Shown piece by piece: positions 1-11,462 of a stretch of 64,000 nucleotides of DNA. The notes beneath the pieces were generated by a model. It was given only the letters and a program-made list of their open reading frames with translations. It was not told the origin of the DNA and made no database searches. This DNA is from Lumbricus rubellus (lineage: Eukaryota; Annelida; Clitellata; Crassiclitellata; Lumbricidae). The translations under genes were made by a program, and so were the position numbers. The stretch is from positions 35,642,748 to 35,706,747 of the forward strand of contig OX243821.1 of NCBI GenBank assembly GCA_945859605.1. The letters are read 5' to 3'. Each line of letters begins with the position of its first letter. The first letter of the stretch is position 1.

Positions 1-2814
1 AACAAATCGACGTTGTCGTGAATGCGTTGGACAATCTGGAAGCAAGGAGATACATGGATAGGTAAGCACCAGCAGCATCATCATCATCATCATCATCATC
101 ATCTACCTCTTTTTCCATTGATCATTTGGATGACATTTTGTTGCCATGTTAAGATGACTCTAGATGTGAATTAAATGTGGAGGTCTGGAGGACCCACATT
201 AATTATATATCAAAATGTTTATTTTGGACTTCTTCCATTTATTATTATTTTTTTATAGTAAAAATGTTGATTTTGCGTTTCTTCCATTTATTATTATTAG
301 TATTATTATTTTAAAATTGTCCCGAGCTATTTAAATTCCATCATGCCTTAAATATTGCTGCTTTTTGAGACCTTATATAAACCTCATTGCATTCTATACT
401 ACTATCCATTTCCATTATCGTTTCCATTTCGTTTCCATTTCGTTTCCATTTCGTTTCCATTTCCATTATTCAGTCGTTGTGTGACGAACCAGCGTCCTCT
501 TCTCGAGTCTGGGACGATGGGAGCGAAAGGTCACGTGCAGGTCATCATTCCATTCGTCACCGAGTCATACGCAAGCCAGGTTCGTCTCTTCTTCGCAAAT
601 ATTGATGTTGCTATGGTAACCATGGTTGCCATGGTGATTTAAGATGGCATGAACGCGATCTCCTTGGAGACGATTGCCATTGTGATTTCAGACAACGTTG
701 TTTGCTGTGGGGGGAAATTTGGACGTCTAAGAGGTTCAAGTTAGCATGTATACAGGAATATTAGAAAGGAAAATATATATAGTACCTTTTTAAATTTAAG
801 TACCTTTTTTAAAGGTTCCTTTAGTACAGGGGTGCGCAACCTTTTCGCCAGTGTCGGCCGCATCAAAAGCTGACATTCTTACCACGGCCGCCAGTGTTTA
901 ATCTAGTCCCCTTCTGGGGGGGGGGCAGGGAATCGACGTTTCTGGGTAGGGACCAAGGAGCGTCCGGCAGACGAATTCCGTTGCGCGTTACACCAAGTTG
1001 AATCGTTTAATTTCTACATTGCAATGGTGGCATTTTAAGCCGTCATCTAAACAAAACTGCTGTAAATTTTCAGTGCTGATAAGATTCACTGTGGTTTAAG
1101 ACTTCAATAAATATACTGAGGCCTACAATAATAATTTTCTACGAAAATATACTGCTTGCGTTGTCCGCTTTTAGGATTTTTATTAGGCCTGCTTCACTGC
1201 AGATGCGTCATTTCAGCTTACTATAGCTGTCTCCACTACGAAAAATCAGTTTCCCATTTCTCATAACTTGAAGGTCTTTTTCTCCTTTTCCAATGTTCAC
1301 TTTCTATTCCGAGACATCATAATCAACAGCTGACAATTTGTGATTTACACTAAGTTTACACTTTACAGATAGAATACAGAAGAATCTAGTATTGCTTCTC
1401 TTCTAATCGCAGTGAGTGGGTGACCTATTCATGAAGTCAGACAAACGCATGATCAAGGTCTGAGCCCCATGCAGCTTTCTACGCCACCTGTTTTCAATTC
1501 TGCCCTACACAGATACAGTAGGCTAACTGTTGTACATTGTAACCCAATATACTTGAAAATTATCTGTGGTGTAAGTTTCATTGGTCACACTCTCCCGCCA
1601 GCTGACGGTCAGCCCGGCCGTGGAGACCTCCATGGCCCGGCTCGTACAATATCAAGATCTTTCCACTCATTAGTGGAGTAATCTTGGTCCACAATTTGTA
1701 AGCAATGATTGACTGTCTGGAGCTGGGCAGGCTATGGGATATTAGTGACGGGTTCTTTGATCTACATCTGGAGGATATGTTACATACGCAGCTGATACCT
1801 CTAAGATGCATGCACATGCGACGGACAATGGGTGCTTCAAGTGAGAGTAATATAATTATAGGCTAATATCTACACACACTAAAAAACACACAAATGTAAC
1901 TCATTGCTTTAAATAACCTTAGTTTAAAAACAATTGAATAAAATATTTATGAATTTATCTACAAACGGCCACCAATATGTTATAGTTGGATTTGGGTCCA
2001 CGGCCGCCAGTTATTCCTTTCACGGCCGCATGCGGCCGTACGGCCGCAGGTTGCGCACCGCTGCTTTAGTAGTACCTGTTTAATATTTTTTTATTGGTAG
2101 CTTTTACTAGTATCTTTTTACTAGTACCTTTCTAATAGTATATTTGTAATAGTACCTTTTCAATAGCACCTTTATAATAGTACCTTGCTAATAGTATCTT
2201 TTTAATAGTACCTATCTAATGCTACCTTCAAACTATTCTTTTTAATAGTACGAATTGTGAATGTAAACAATGCTATTCGTTATCATTTGAGTTGATTTGA
2301 AACATGTTATGTTGTTGATATTTAAATTCTAGAACGATCCATTTGATGAAGACGTTCCATATTGCACGCTTCATTCGTTTCCTGCCGTCATGGATCACTG
2401 CATTGAGTGGGCCAGGGATAAGGTCAGCTTCATCATCTTTGTTTTTGTTGTCTATCAAACTATTCTTCTTATTTTATAGGATGGGATGATAAAAAACAAT
2501 TGTTTAGACTATATTCTGACACTGTTGGCCACCAACAACTTTTTCGTAAAGCCAAGTAAGTGCTGCAATGGTTAAGTCGGATGCAATGATTGGAGTTTAT
2601 TAAAAATTATTCACTCTATTGAAATTCAATGTGGAATAATTAGAGTGTTGTGTTTGTGAATTTCTGTTAATTTCAGTTTGAGACGTTGTTTTGTCAGAAG
2701 CCGACGCTCTACAACAAATTCTGGTCAACGTATACGGCACAGCAAGCCATTGATGTTAGTGCTTCATTTTGTTATTATTATTTATTTATTATTATTATTA
2801 TTATTAATCTATTA

Positions 2815-2849
<35 letters not shown>

Positions 2850-5800
2850 CGGCACAACAAGCGATCGATGTTAGTTTTTGATGATACAACATCACCGATC
2901 CATTGAAGATTCTCTTCATTCATCATTTTGTTATTATTTCTTTTTCACCCGAAGTACAGTTTATGTTTCTTCATGTTCTTACAGACTATCTGAAGGTTAG
3001 CTGCTATTCTGGAACTTATGAAGTCCAAAAACGTGCCCCCGAAGCCACCTCATTAAATCGTTGAGTGCAAATTGAAAGTTGACTTTGGTGAAACAAGCAT
3101 TGCGATGTGAATGCGCATGTTGGATGCCGACAGTTAAATTGGAATCATTTAAAAATAACTTTTGATCATCCATCATTGACTCATTTTGTGTTGGTCAGTT
3201 TGAAATTAAATGAAGACTTCTTCTTTTCTATTTTAAATTAACTGAAGATTGCTATTATGATTATTATTATAATTATATGATGATGATGATGATGTTGTTG
3301 CACGCGTTTCCGTTAATTATTATTATTGTTATTATTCTTTTCTATTCTATTGTTTCTCTTTACTGCTGTTGTGTTTTTCTGATTGGATGACAACAGAGTC
3401 TGCAGAAGGGTGTTGCTTTGGAGAACGCGACCGTAGTAAGTAAGATGACATCACACCTCCCTGTCTCATCCGAATGCTGCATTGCTGCGGCACGATTCAA
3501 GTTCGAGAACTTCTTCAATCATCGAGTAAGTCATCATTAGTAGGGGTCTTGAGTGGCGCTATATAAATTCTGATCAAGGTTGATTCATTGATTGACTGAT
3601 CAATTGATTGACTGATTGATCGATTGATTGATTGATTGACTGATTGATCAATTGATAGTAAGTGGTGCATCTTGACTGCAAATCACATTTCGTTGACATA
3701 ATATTTTCTCTTTTGTTTTCTTTTCAGGCGAAGCAGTTGTTGCACGCGTTTCCATTGGATACAAAGATGACGGATGGATGTAAGTGTGTGAAGATGACGT
3801 TGTCATCTGCCATTTTGTATCATCAACATCGTCATCACTTGGTTACAACTGCTGGAGTTCAGTTTCTGGGGCTATATAAATTACTGATTATAAAATGGCG
3901 TTTTCATCAGCTAATCAAAACTGATTTTCAATCTTTTTAGCCATCTCCTTAATTTAAAATGCTTACAATTTTTTATTTAATGACTTTCATTGATTTTGTG
4001 TGCTTTTACTTTGCAAATTATTTCATACAACCAAGATTCTGACGACGCTTAAAACTTTTGATATGACGATGATGATGATGTCAATGATGAGATCACTGTT
4101 CTTAAAGTGTTGCAGGCCTTTAAAAGTTCATCCGAATTGATTTCAATTGTCTTTTATTTCAATTGAACTTCATTTTAATTGTCTTTTATTGCAATTGTGT
4201 TTCATTTCAATTGTCTTTTATTGCAGCACTCTTCTGGCAATCTCCAAAGCGCCCTCCGATTCCCGTTGTCTTTGACTCGTCCAATCAGATGTGAGTTGCT
4301 AATCTAATCCTAATCTTTAATCATCCTCTAATCAATCTTTTATTAATAATCACTGTAATCTTCAGTATGAATCTTCAACTTAATCATAATCTGAATCATT
4401 TGAATCATCTTCATCTTAATCATAATCTGAATCGTCCTCGTCTTAGCCGTAACCTCATCTTAATCGTAATCTGAATCATTTTAATCATTATCATAATTTG
4501 AGTAATCTTGATCAGCACGTGAATCAAGATTTTAAGATTAATTCACTTGTGATAATCTCTAATAAATGTATAGTATATACACACATAATTATTATTTATA
4601 TGTATGTGCCAATATGTATAATAAATTGTATATGCGTGTGTGTATATATATATATACATGTGTTCATTTTCTTCTAGGCATCTGGACTTTGTTCATGCGT
4701 TTGCTCATCTATTCGCTGACATCTACGGCATTCGATGGACAAAAGCAGTAAGCCAATCATCATCATCCACTCTACTCTACTCTATGTTGTTTTTTTATTT
4801 GCTGATTTATTCTAATGAGAAGATTTCCAGAATAGCAATTCAATTCGCTAAATACACAGTTACAGAATTACCTGTCATGTCATGTTATTAGAATCCAGTG
4901 ACTGATATAATAGTAGTACTTTGTAGTTCAGTTTAATGACACTGTGTGATAATGTAAATGATGATAAGTGTTGCCCTCCTCATTTATCCTTCATTGGGAC
5001 TGGCGCTGTCAAGTGTGAAAAAGTACTGGAGTTCTTGTGTCTTGTAAATATGTAGTTGGCATTGTTAGCTCTATTCCTGGGGGGGTCACTTGTATAGCGA
5101 TCAGAGGGATAGCGATTGGGGGGCGGGGGTGCATTGAAGGGAGGGAAGGGAAAGGGTTTGAGCGGAGCGAGGGATGGTGATGTTTGTAAATGAGAACAGG
5201 GATACAGCGCAGCGATAGGAAAACATATTGGAAGACAGATTTTCCATCAGAGTTAGAACATTTATCCAAACACAGTAATTCATATTTGTGTAGTTGGTTG
5301 TTGTGTTTTTAATTAGGGAATTTATGCTTCAAAGGATTTAAGTTTGTTTTAAAATTTAATTTCTTTAATAATTGTTGTTTTTAGGATTTCAGCAACGAGA
5401 AAATCCTCCAAGTTTTGACGAAAATCACAGTACCAGAATTTCAACCCAAGTCAAAGGTACGACCGTGGCTAATATCTCATTTTTATTGCGAACTGGTTTC
5501 CGGTTGTAGAAATACAAATACAATGGTTTCAGAGGCAATGGGAACATGTTTGGTGTAGGTAGCAATGCATATTTGGCAGACCGAGGTTGTAATAATTATA
5601 TCACAAACAAAATGCAAAGTTATGAAGGCTGATAATAATTATTAGACACCCGTAAAACACATTTGACGAATTGCTATATAAGACATTTCGTTCATCATCC
5701 TGATTATTATCCTCTGTGCGGAACTTCAATATATAACATTTGTTTCAACCGTTTTAAAGGTGTTTATCGCGCATGGAAAACAAATTGAAATAATAATAAT

Positions 5801-7211
5801 TTTTTTAACTACCGTTGTTTCTGTTACTATTGCCATCACAAGCACTATCGCTACTAACACTACTTTTGCTATTTATATAAATGTACGTATGTGCACTTGT
5901 TATAGCACTACTTCAAGGTCTCTGCTCAGAAGCGCTCCTGACTACAGCGCGGACACTGAATCTGAGTTTTACACTGAAGGGCTGAGCAATTGCGAGTGAA
6001 GGACTTGCCCATCAGATGATCAGTCTGATCCATGCTTCTTGCTCTGTAAATAATAGCAAAATGTGTGAAAAACATTGGTCGATATAAATAAAATTTATTC
6101 GTCTGATTGATTGGTGAACATATTTCAGCGCATTGAGACGGACGTTGGTGCGAAGAAACCAGAACAAGAAGAGATTTCTGGCGATGAACTCAAAGTTTCG
6201 GCCAATCAGCTTCAGCAGACAGTCGCACAGGGAACCAGTGGTACGTACCGCCGGAAACTTTTTCATACGTTGGTGACAGGGATGCCACTCATAGCTTTTT
6301 ACACCTAGATCTAGGTTTTTTCAGTCTTGTCTAGGTTTTTTGTTAGGTGTTAGGCTCTAGCTTTTTTCTCGCAGCTGTTATTCTGACTTTAAGGTAAAAA
6401 GGAGGAAAAAGCCGCAAGATTTCAGATTTTGGAGTGAACGACTAAAAAATGTCATCAGATATTTTCAGAGGAAAAGAAGGAGAATCTTGGACATTTTTGT
6501 TAACTGAAGACTAAAAAATGTCGTCAGAAATTTTACGTCCGAAAATTTTCATGTATTTCTCAGAGAAATTTCTCAATCAAGCTTTTTCTAGCTTTTTTTC
6601 CGACCGGATCTGACTTTTTTTAAATTCAGAGTGACATCCCTGATTGAGTGATTGAGTAATGAACTGGTTAGATCCGTCGCCACATTGAAGGTTCTGGGTT
6701 TGAGTCTCTGCCTTAATTATCTTCTAAGATGGTAACTGTATAATACTTGAACATTGAGATCAAAATCGTTCACTTTAAATTAAACACCTTTTTAACGTTT
6801 TCGATGGATAATATAAAAGAAGCATCGTTCACATCAGCTCAGATCATCCTGTGTGCTTAGACTGAAGTCTTTCACTGGTCACGACCATTTAAGAAGGCAA
6901 CTCGGAGGCGCTCCCAGTCCAGCCACAATGATACGAATAGGTTTTAATAAACCGTTAAACACTGATGAGTTAACTCTAGAGACCAAGAGTAGTAAGAGGT
7001 ACCACACTGCTCCTTTAAGAACCTCAAAACCGTCTGGTTGGGCTGGGAGCGCTTCTGAGTAGCCTACCTTGAAGAGGTGATACATAATTTTTTTTAAATA
7101 AATAAAGATTAAAATAAATGAATAAATTAGAGTGTTGAGAATGCATTTGTTTGGTTTGGTAATTGAGTTGCTGGGGCTACATAAATGCTGTTCATTGAAG
7201 TGATGATGATG

Positions 7212-7246
<35 letters not shown>

Positions 7247-10200
7247 TTGTTGATGTTTGATTGGAACGCAGGACTTCCGCGAATGAATCCGGCGACTTTT
7301 GAGAAAGACGACGACGCCAACGGACACATCGACTTCATCGTTGCCACATCGGTAGGTCAACAACAATGTTCATTGTAGGTCAACAACCAGTCTATGTAGG
7401 TCAGCCCAGGACTTTTTTAACGTGCAGTTGTACACAAAATGTGCAGTTCTAAATAGATTCGTGCAGTTGTAGAAGCACTTCTGCTCAGTTAAAACTAGCA
7501 AAAAATGGTCATTGTCCTCCGATTGGAAGTAATTTAACACGGAGGATGGGAAGGAAAAGAAGGAGTTGTGCAGTTCTAAATATTCCTTTAAAGCAGCCCT
7601 GGTTCAGCGAGTCTAAGTAGGTCAACCTACTGTTGCAGTGTTCGCGCTGGAGTCAGGAGTGCCTCTGAGTAGAAATATCTTGAAGGAGCGTTGTAAGAGT
7701 GCACGTACAAACGTCAAACTGCTGTAATGAATAAATATTGAGTAGTGCTGTCTTCATTTCTTCTTCTTCATCTTGTATCATTTGAATCATCTGTATCTTA
7801 ATCATAATCTGAATCATTTGAATCATCTGTATCTTAATCATAATCTGAATCGTCCTTGTCTTAGCCATAGCATCATCTCGATCATAATCTGAATCATTCT
7901 AATCTTTATCATAATCTTAATCATTAGAATCTGCGAGCTGTGATGTACAACATTGATCCTGTTGATCGACTGAAGATCAAACGCATCGCAGGTCGCATCG
8001 TACCTGCCATCGCCACGACAACCGCTGCTGTAGCCGGACTCGTAAGCATCTCTTCTCTCGTCTCTTCTGTTCAATTGCTGTCTCCAATGAGATTATTCAT
8101 GAATATTGTTGAACTCATATTTTTGTTGAATTGTTGGTTAAATATGTCACGATGATGTTGTGATGTTTGAGATTTCATGCTGTGTGAGATTGTACGGGGT
8201 TTTTCCACTGTGTGGGGATTTCCACTTTCAATTTTTATGAGGATTTTCTTACCATGAGAAATATCTGGTAGGCCATTGACTAGAAATGTTACTATTGCAA
8301 CTTTGCATTTAATTTCTGACTTAAAACTTTATTTTGACTTATTTTATGGCTTTATCTTATTTATGAAATGTCATGCCATGTAAACCGAAAAGTGCAGTAA
8401 AAATAGTTGGTCATTATAAGAGCATGTATTAAATTTTATATATTGAATTTTGCATGCTATTTTAAAACATTTGATTATTGATTAGCTCTATTAATTATAA
8501 ATGAGTGCAGTTATTATGGCATGTCTGTAGGCTACACCAAAATGTAGATAGCTATTGGTCTACTAAAGAATATTCTTATCTTATTTCTAACTTCACATTT
8601 TATTCACAGCTTTGCATTTTATTTTCATTTGTTCTGCAATGTATTGAGACATTGTTGCAGTTGTTATTAATAATTATTGTTCTATTTTTTACATTGCATA
8701 ACTTGTATCTTTTTCAGGTGACTGTGGAGCTGATCAAAGTCGTTAAGCGTTGTACGTTGGACAAATATCGCAACGCTTTCATCAATCTCGCGTTGCCAAT
8801 GTTCGTTCTGTCAGAACCTGGTCCACCAAAGACGACTAAACTCCAGTCAGTGACAATTATATCAGTCTTCACTTTCTATTTTATACCTCCATACACTGTT
8901 TTTTTTTGGGGGGGGGTGGTTCTCAATAAAAAGGCTGATCATGACGATCACTAGAGTTCAACGAACTGAAAGCACAAGGTAACAAGGTGACAATAAATAC
9001 TGTAGTCGTTAGCACACTGTGCCCCATCCTGCCTTGAGGTACTCAATTAGTAGTGTTTGTTTGTTTGTATGTGCACTTGTTATGGCGCCCCTTCAAGCTC
9101 TCTCTCTACTCAGAGGCGCTCCCGAATGCAGAGCGGACACTGCATCGGAGTTTCACATCGAAGCACTGAGCAATTGTGAGTGAAGAACTTGCCCAAGGTC
9201 CTTACGCGGCGAGGTGGATTCGAACCTCGAACCTTCCGGCTTCAAGACAACGACGCCACCACTACACTACCGCGCCCCACAGTGTAGTGGTTATCATCGC
9301 ACTGGTCTGTCATTTAAAGTGGTTTCACTGCATAAATTATTCCAGTATAATTTTGTTATTTTTATTCTTTGTATTTTAAAGATTTTTTGGATTGACTGAT
9401 TGATTTGATATGAAGTTATGCCAACTGTAGTAATAGAAGTTGCAGTTTAATGTGTGATAACAAAGACCATTATTATAGACGCCCTCCTCTTTTATCCAGG
9501 CTTGGGACTGGTACCGGCAGAGTGCAAGCAGTGGCATGTTCTGGCGTGTGCATATACATCCTAACAGCAATCAACTGTCAGTATGATTGGTGTTCATTGC
9601 TGTGAGAAGCGATATATAAATGTTTAGATACAAGACAATACAATGACACGAGTACAATGTCCGTCTAACTAGATACGACTTGCGTTGTAATTGTCTGTGA
9701 GAGGTAGACAATGATTATTGTTCTTAAGTATTGTTCTTATTGTTTGTTTGTTGTCTTTGTTGTAGGAATGGGATGGAGTTCAGTCTGTGGGATCGATGGG
9801 AGATTCAAGGATCGGATAAGATGACACTCAAGGAATTCATCGAAGCCGTCAAGGTCATCCATCCACTCGTTACATGAATTATTCATTCATTTATGAAATT
9901 AATTATTCACTCATTCATTAAATTCATTTATTAAATTCATTCATTAAATTCATTTATTAAATTCATTCATTCATCAAATGAATTTGTACAGCACCTTTTC
10001 AAGGGGCTACTCAGAGGCGCTCCCAATCTTGGCACGGCCAAAAAAGCTGTCTTAAGATGAGAGAAGGATTTTTATTAAAAAGGAGTGTAGTACTGTTACG
10101 TAGATATCCCAGAATGTCTCTTGTTAACCCGGATACAACTGATGGAAGGCATGCTTATATAGCAACCGTTGCAAACGTTTAAAAGGTGTCTTAGGTGAAG

Positions 10201-11462
10201 GATTTGAACTCTACAAATTATGATAATCATCCACCGTGTCCCAGTCTTATATAGCGTCGGCTGACTCCGATTAAAAAGGTGTCTTATTCAGTTCAAGGTC
10301 TCTACACAGTGAAGGAGAAGATCAAACTTGTATTCGCTGTGTTGAAATTGTTGCATGACAAATGGTCTAGCCAATTGTATATACAGGGTGGGCCAAAAAA
10401 AGTAATATAACTTTGTTCTGTTTGAAATTGTTTGGTGAAATTTATCTGTAGTACGTTGAAATGAATTAATTACCTTCAAGTCTGTAAAATTTTATTTAAA
10501 AATTCTGGCCAAAATATCGACAAACACCCTTAGGTGATTACATTTTTGGCCCACCCTGTAGAGTTGTCTCAAGTGATGAGATTGTAATTGTAATCTCCAA
10601 ATTGATAGAGTGTCACTCGAAAGCCAAGTGCTGGGCACCAGCTTATTCACGAGCGCTGTGTCAAGTCAGAAAGGTTATAGTTTAGATGTTTTCTTTTGAT
10701 AACAGGTGAAATATCGGATGGATGTATCGATGGTTGTGATGGGAGTGAAGATGATTTACGTTCCTATCATGCCAGGACACATACGACGACTGCCACAGAC
10801 GTAAGTCCACCAATTAAACACATTATTATAATAATATATCGTATAGAGAAATGGTCACAAAGAAATATTTTGCCTGTATCTTAGTCAAACTATGGATCAG
10901 GGATCATGGGTTAGGTAGGGTTTGGGCTTGGGTTTGGAATACGTTTTGGGTTAGAGGAGGTTTGGGATTAAAGGATGGTTTTGGGCTTGGAGGTTTGGTG
11001 TTGGAATAGTGTTTGGGGTTGAATAGGGTTTGGTGTTGGAATAGGGTTTGGGGTTAAAGGATAGTTTGGGTTGGAAGAGGGTTTATCATTTAAGAAGGGT
11101 TCTACACAAAATGTGAAATAGTTCTAAGTTGATTTGTGCAGTTGTGGAAGCAATTATGAGCGGTTCACAATAGTAAAAATGTCATTGCCATTTTTTGGAG
11201 TAATTAACCATGGAGGAGGATGTCAAGGTAAAAAATCGGTTGTGCAGCTCTAAAAACTCCTTCAAAAAACGCTGCACTGTTGTGTACGTGTATGTATGTA
11301 TGTGTGTGTGTACGTGTATGTATGTGTGTGTGTTGACGCAGGATGATGTCATTGATCCGATCTGGTCTGGACAAGGGATACGTTGATCTGGTCGTCTCGT
11401 ACAGCAGCTACACAGATGATGGAGAGGAGGAGATGGGACCACCTGTTCGCTACTACATGTAG
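1..11462 (+). CDS. UBA6: Ubiquitin-like modifier-activating enzyme 6 (E1), C-terminal 485 residues, partial at the 5' end
   Basis: The enzyme adenylates ubiquitin and carries it as a thioester before passing it to an E2. Exons: 1-61, 474-579, 2333-2422, 2677-2754, 3397-3525, 3728-3779, 4227-4290, 4678-4747, 5385-5456, 6129-6240, 7272-7351, 7928-8041, 8718-8845, 9766-9853, 10706-10800, 11342-11462; phases all join and the stop is TAG. The first exon gives [16 protein letters not shown] (adenylation domain). The catalytic cysteine is in [10 protein letters not shown] (codon 2363-2365), then the rest of the Cys domain ([10 protein letters not shown]), the second adenylation block ([41 protein letters not shown] in part) and a ubiquitin-fold domain ending GPPVRYYM. 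The C-terminus and the DSRC junction after exon 1 match UBA6, not UBA1, as I recall them. The 485 residues equal the expected remainder of a ~1050-residue UBA6. Introns hold SINEs, MITEs and microsatellites. FAT10 is not expected outside vertebrates, so ubiquitin is the likely substrate. Confidence 0.93.
773..826. repeat. Degenerate ~18-bp AGTACCTTTT repeat, left of a MITE insertion
   Basis: Units resembling AGTACCTTTTTAA recur here and continue at 2064-2262, on the other side of the hAT-type insertion. The transposon therefore landed inside an older degenerate minisatellite in UBA6 intron 2. Confidence 0.6.
827..2063. mobile_element. Non-autonomous hAT-type DNA transposon (1237 bp) with an intact 8-bp target duplication
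   Basis: The left end reads CAGGGGTGCGCAACCTTTTC. The reverse complement of the right end reads CAGCGGTGCGCAACCTGCGG. The element is flanked on both sides by CTTTAGTA (819-826 and 2064-2071). An 8-bp duplication and CA...TG ends starting CAGGGGTG are typical of the hAT superfamily. Subterminal GGCCGC-rich motifs occur at both ends (e.g. 857-862, 2003-2046). There is no long ORF, so it must have been moved by a transposase encoded elsewhere. It lies in UBA6 intron 2. Confidence 0.88.
2072..2262. repeat. Degenerate ~18-bp TAATAGTACCTTTT minisatellite
   Basis: About ten imperfect units of the form TAATAGTACCTTTT(C/T) lie in UBA6 intron 2, continuing the repeat at 773-826. Confidence 0.7.
2772..2848. 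repeat. (ATT)n microsatellite
   Basis: TTA/ATT triplets in UBA6 intron 4, separating exon 4 from a short copy of its own 3' end. Confidence 0.9.
2846..2876 (+). repeat. Copy of the 3' end of UBA6 exon 4 plus its splice donor, inside the next intron
   Basis: This 31-bp stretch copies 2731-2761: the last eight codons' worth of exon 4 (TYTAQQAID in part) and the donor GTTAGT. The three mismatches within the coding part (CAG/CAA, GCC/GCG, ATT/ATC) are all synonymous third-position changes. It may be the remnant of a duplicated exon or an alternative donor. The 115-bp offset is not a multiple of three, so simple extension would shift the frame. Confidence 0.75.
3294..3311 (+). repeat. 18-bp copy of an internal piece of UBA6 exon 6, in intron 4
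   Basis: GTTGTTGCACGCGTTTCC is identical to 3736-3753 (codons for LLHAF in exon 6). It sits after a GATGATGATG run. An exact 18-mer repeated 442 bp away in AT-rich intron DNA is unlikely by chance. Confidence 0.6.
3555..3660 (+). repeat. SINE-like 3' tail (GGCGCTATATAAAT) plus GATTGATT tail
   Basis: Starts with the GGCGCTATATAAAT motif found at the 3' end of other SINEs and LINEs in this window, followed by a (GATT)n-like tail to about 3657. It is a short truncated insertion in UBA6 intron 5. Confidence 0.5.
4370..4525 (+). repeat. AATCATAATCTGAATC repeat block, copy 1
   Basis: Repeats of CTTAATCATAATCTGAATC, including the phrase CGTCCTCGTCTTAGCC. They recur almost unchanged at 7780-7925 in another UBA6 intron, so this is a duplicated intronic segment. 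Confidence 0.75.
5882..6015 (-). mobile_element. tRNA-SINE family copy, lacking its tRNA head
   Basis: Matches the body of the SINE at 9066-9279 (GTGCACTTGTTATAG, then CGGACACTGAATC and GAGTGAAGGACTTGCCC). The B-box region is missing, so this copy is 5'-truncated relative to its minus-strand orientation. It lies in UBA6 intron 9. Confidence 0.75.
6778..7090. repeat. Fold-back SINE-like repeat
   Basis: The AAACACCTTTTTAACG motif at 6782 is followed by an inverted pair: AAGGCAACTCGGAGGCGCTC (6893 on) and GAGCGCTTCTGAGTAGCC (7048 on), about 130 bp apart. This may be two opposed copies of the GAGGCGCTCC family that could fold into a hairpin in UBA6 intron 10 RNA. Confidence 0.55.
7200..7248. repeat. 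(GAT)n microsatellite
   Basis: About 15 GAT triplets just upstream of UBA6 exon 11. Confidence 0.85.
7780..7925 (+). repeat. AATCATAATCTGAATC repeat block, copy 2
   Basis: Second copy of the 4370-4525 block, directly upstream of UBA6 exon 12. It contains CGTCCTTGTCTTAGCC as in copy 1. Confidence 0.75.
9066..9279 (-). mobile_element. tRNA-derived SINE, near full length
   Basis: On the minus strand the element opens with a pol III A box (TAGTGTAGTGG, 9259-9269) and a perfect B box (GGTTCGAATCC, 9216-9226) about 33 bp apart, as in a tRNA. It then has a non-tRNA body (CTCTGAGTAG, CTTGAAGGGGCGCCA) and a (CAAA)n-like tail into 9055-9065. It is in UBA6 intron 13. Related copies lie at 5882 and 39830. 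Confidence 0.88.
9985..10080 (+). mobile_element. SINE-like fragment of the CTACTCAGAGGCGCTCCC family
   Basis: GTACAGCACCTTTTCAAGG then CTACTCAGAGGCGCTCCC and TTGGCACGGCC. The same core occurs at 31566, 35380, 35667, 38960 and 52243 (plus orientation) and 51600 (minus). An ATTCATTTATTAA repeat tract (9878-9980) precedes it. Confidence 0.65.
10149..10305 (+). mobile_element. Dimeric TATATAGC...AAAGGTGTC repeat
   Basis: Two related half-units: TATATAGCAACCGTTGCAAA..AAAAGGTGTCTTA, then TATATAGCGTC..AAAAAGGTGTCTTATT. The same dimer occurs at 20080 and 20818 and, inverted, at 17661. No protein is coded. I do not recognise the family; a SINE-like origin is likely. Confidence 0.6.
10384..10558. mobile_element. 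mariner/Tc1-type MITE (175 bp), TA target duplication
   Basis: Terminal inverted repeats CAGGGTGGGCCAAAAA and TTTTTGGCCCACCCTG are bounded by TA at 10382-10383 and 10559-10560. TA duplication and this end sequence are characteristic of mariner-like elements. No ORF. Located in UBA6 intron 14. Confidence 0.9.
10600..10680 (+). repeat. Dispersed repeat CACTCGAAAGCCAAG..GAGCGCTG
   Basis: CACTCGAAAGCCAAGTGCTG followed by CAGCTTATTCACGAGCGCTG. Related copies occur at 15220-15310 (inverted) and 54768-54825. Probably a SINE body of unknown family. Confidence 0.6.
10898..11092 (+). repeat. G-rich degenerate GGGTTTGG minisatellite
   Basis: Imperfect ~16-20-bp units (GGTTTGGGGTTGGAATAG) give more than a dozen GGG-type runs on the transcribed-sense strand of UBA6 intron 15. 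The G-runs could support quadruplexes. Confidence 0.7.

Noticed and set aside
8505..8954. 149-codon ORF spanning UBA6 exon 13
   Set aside because: Only 8718-8845 is coding; the ORF extends into flanking intron sequence on both sides.
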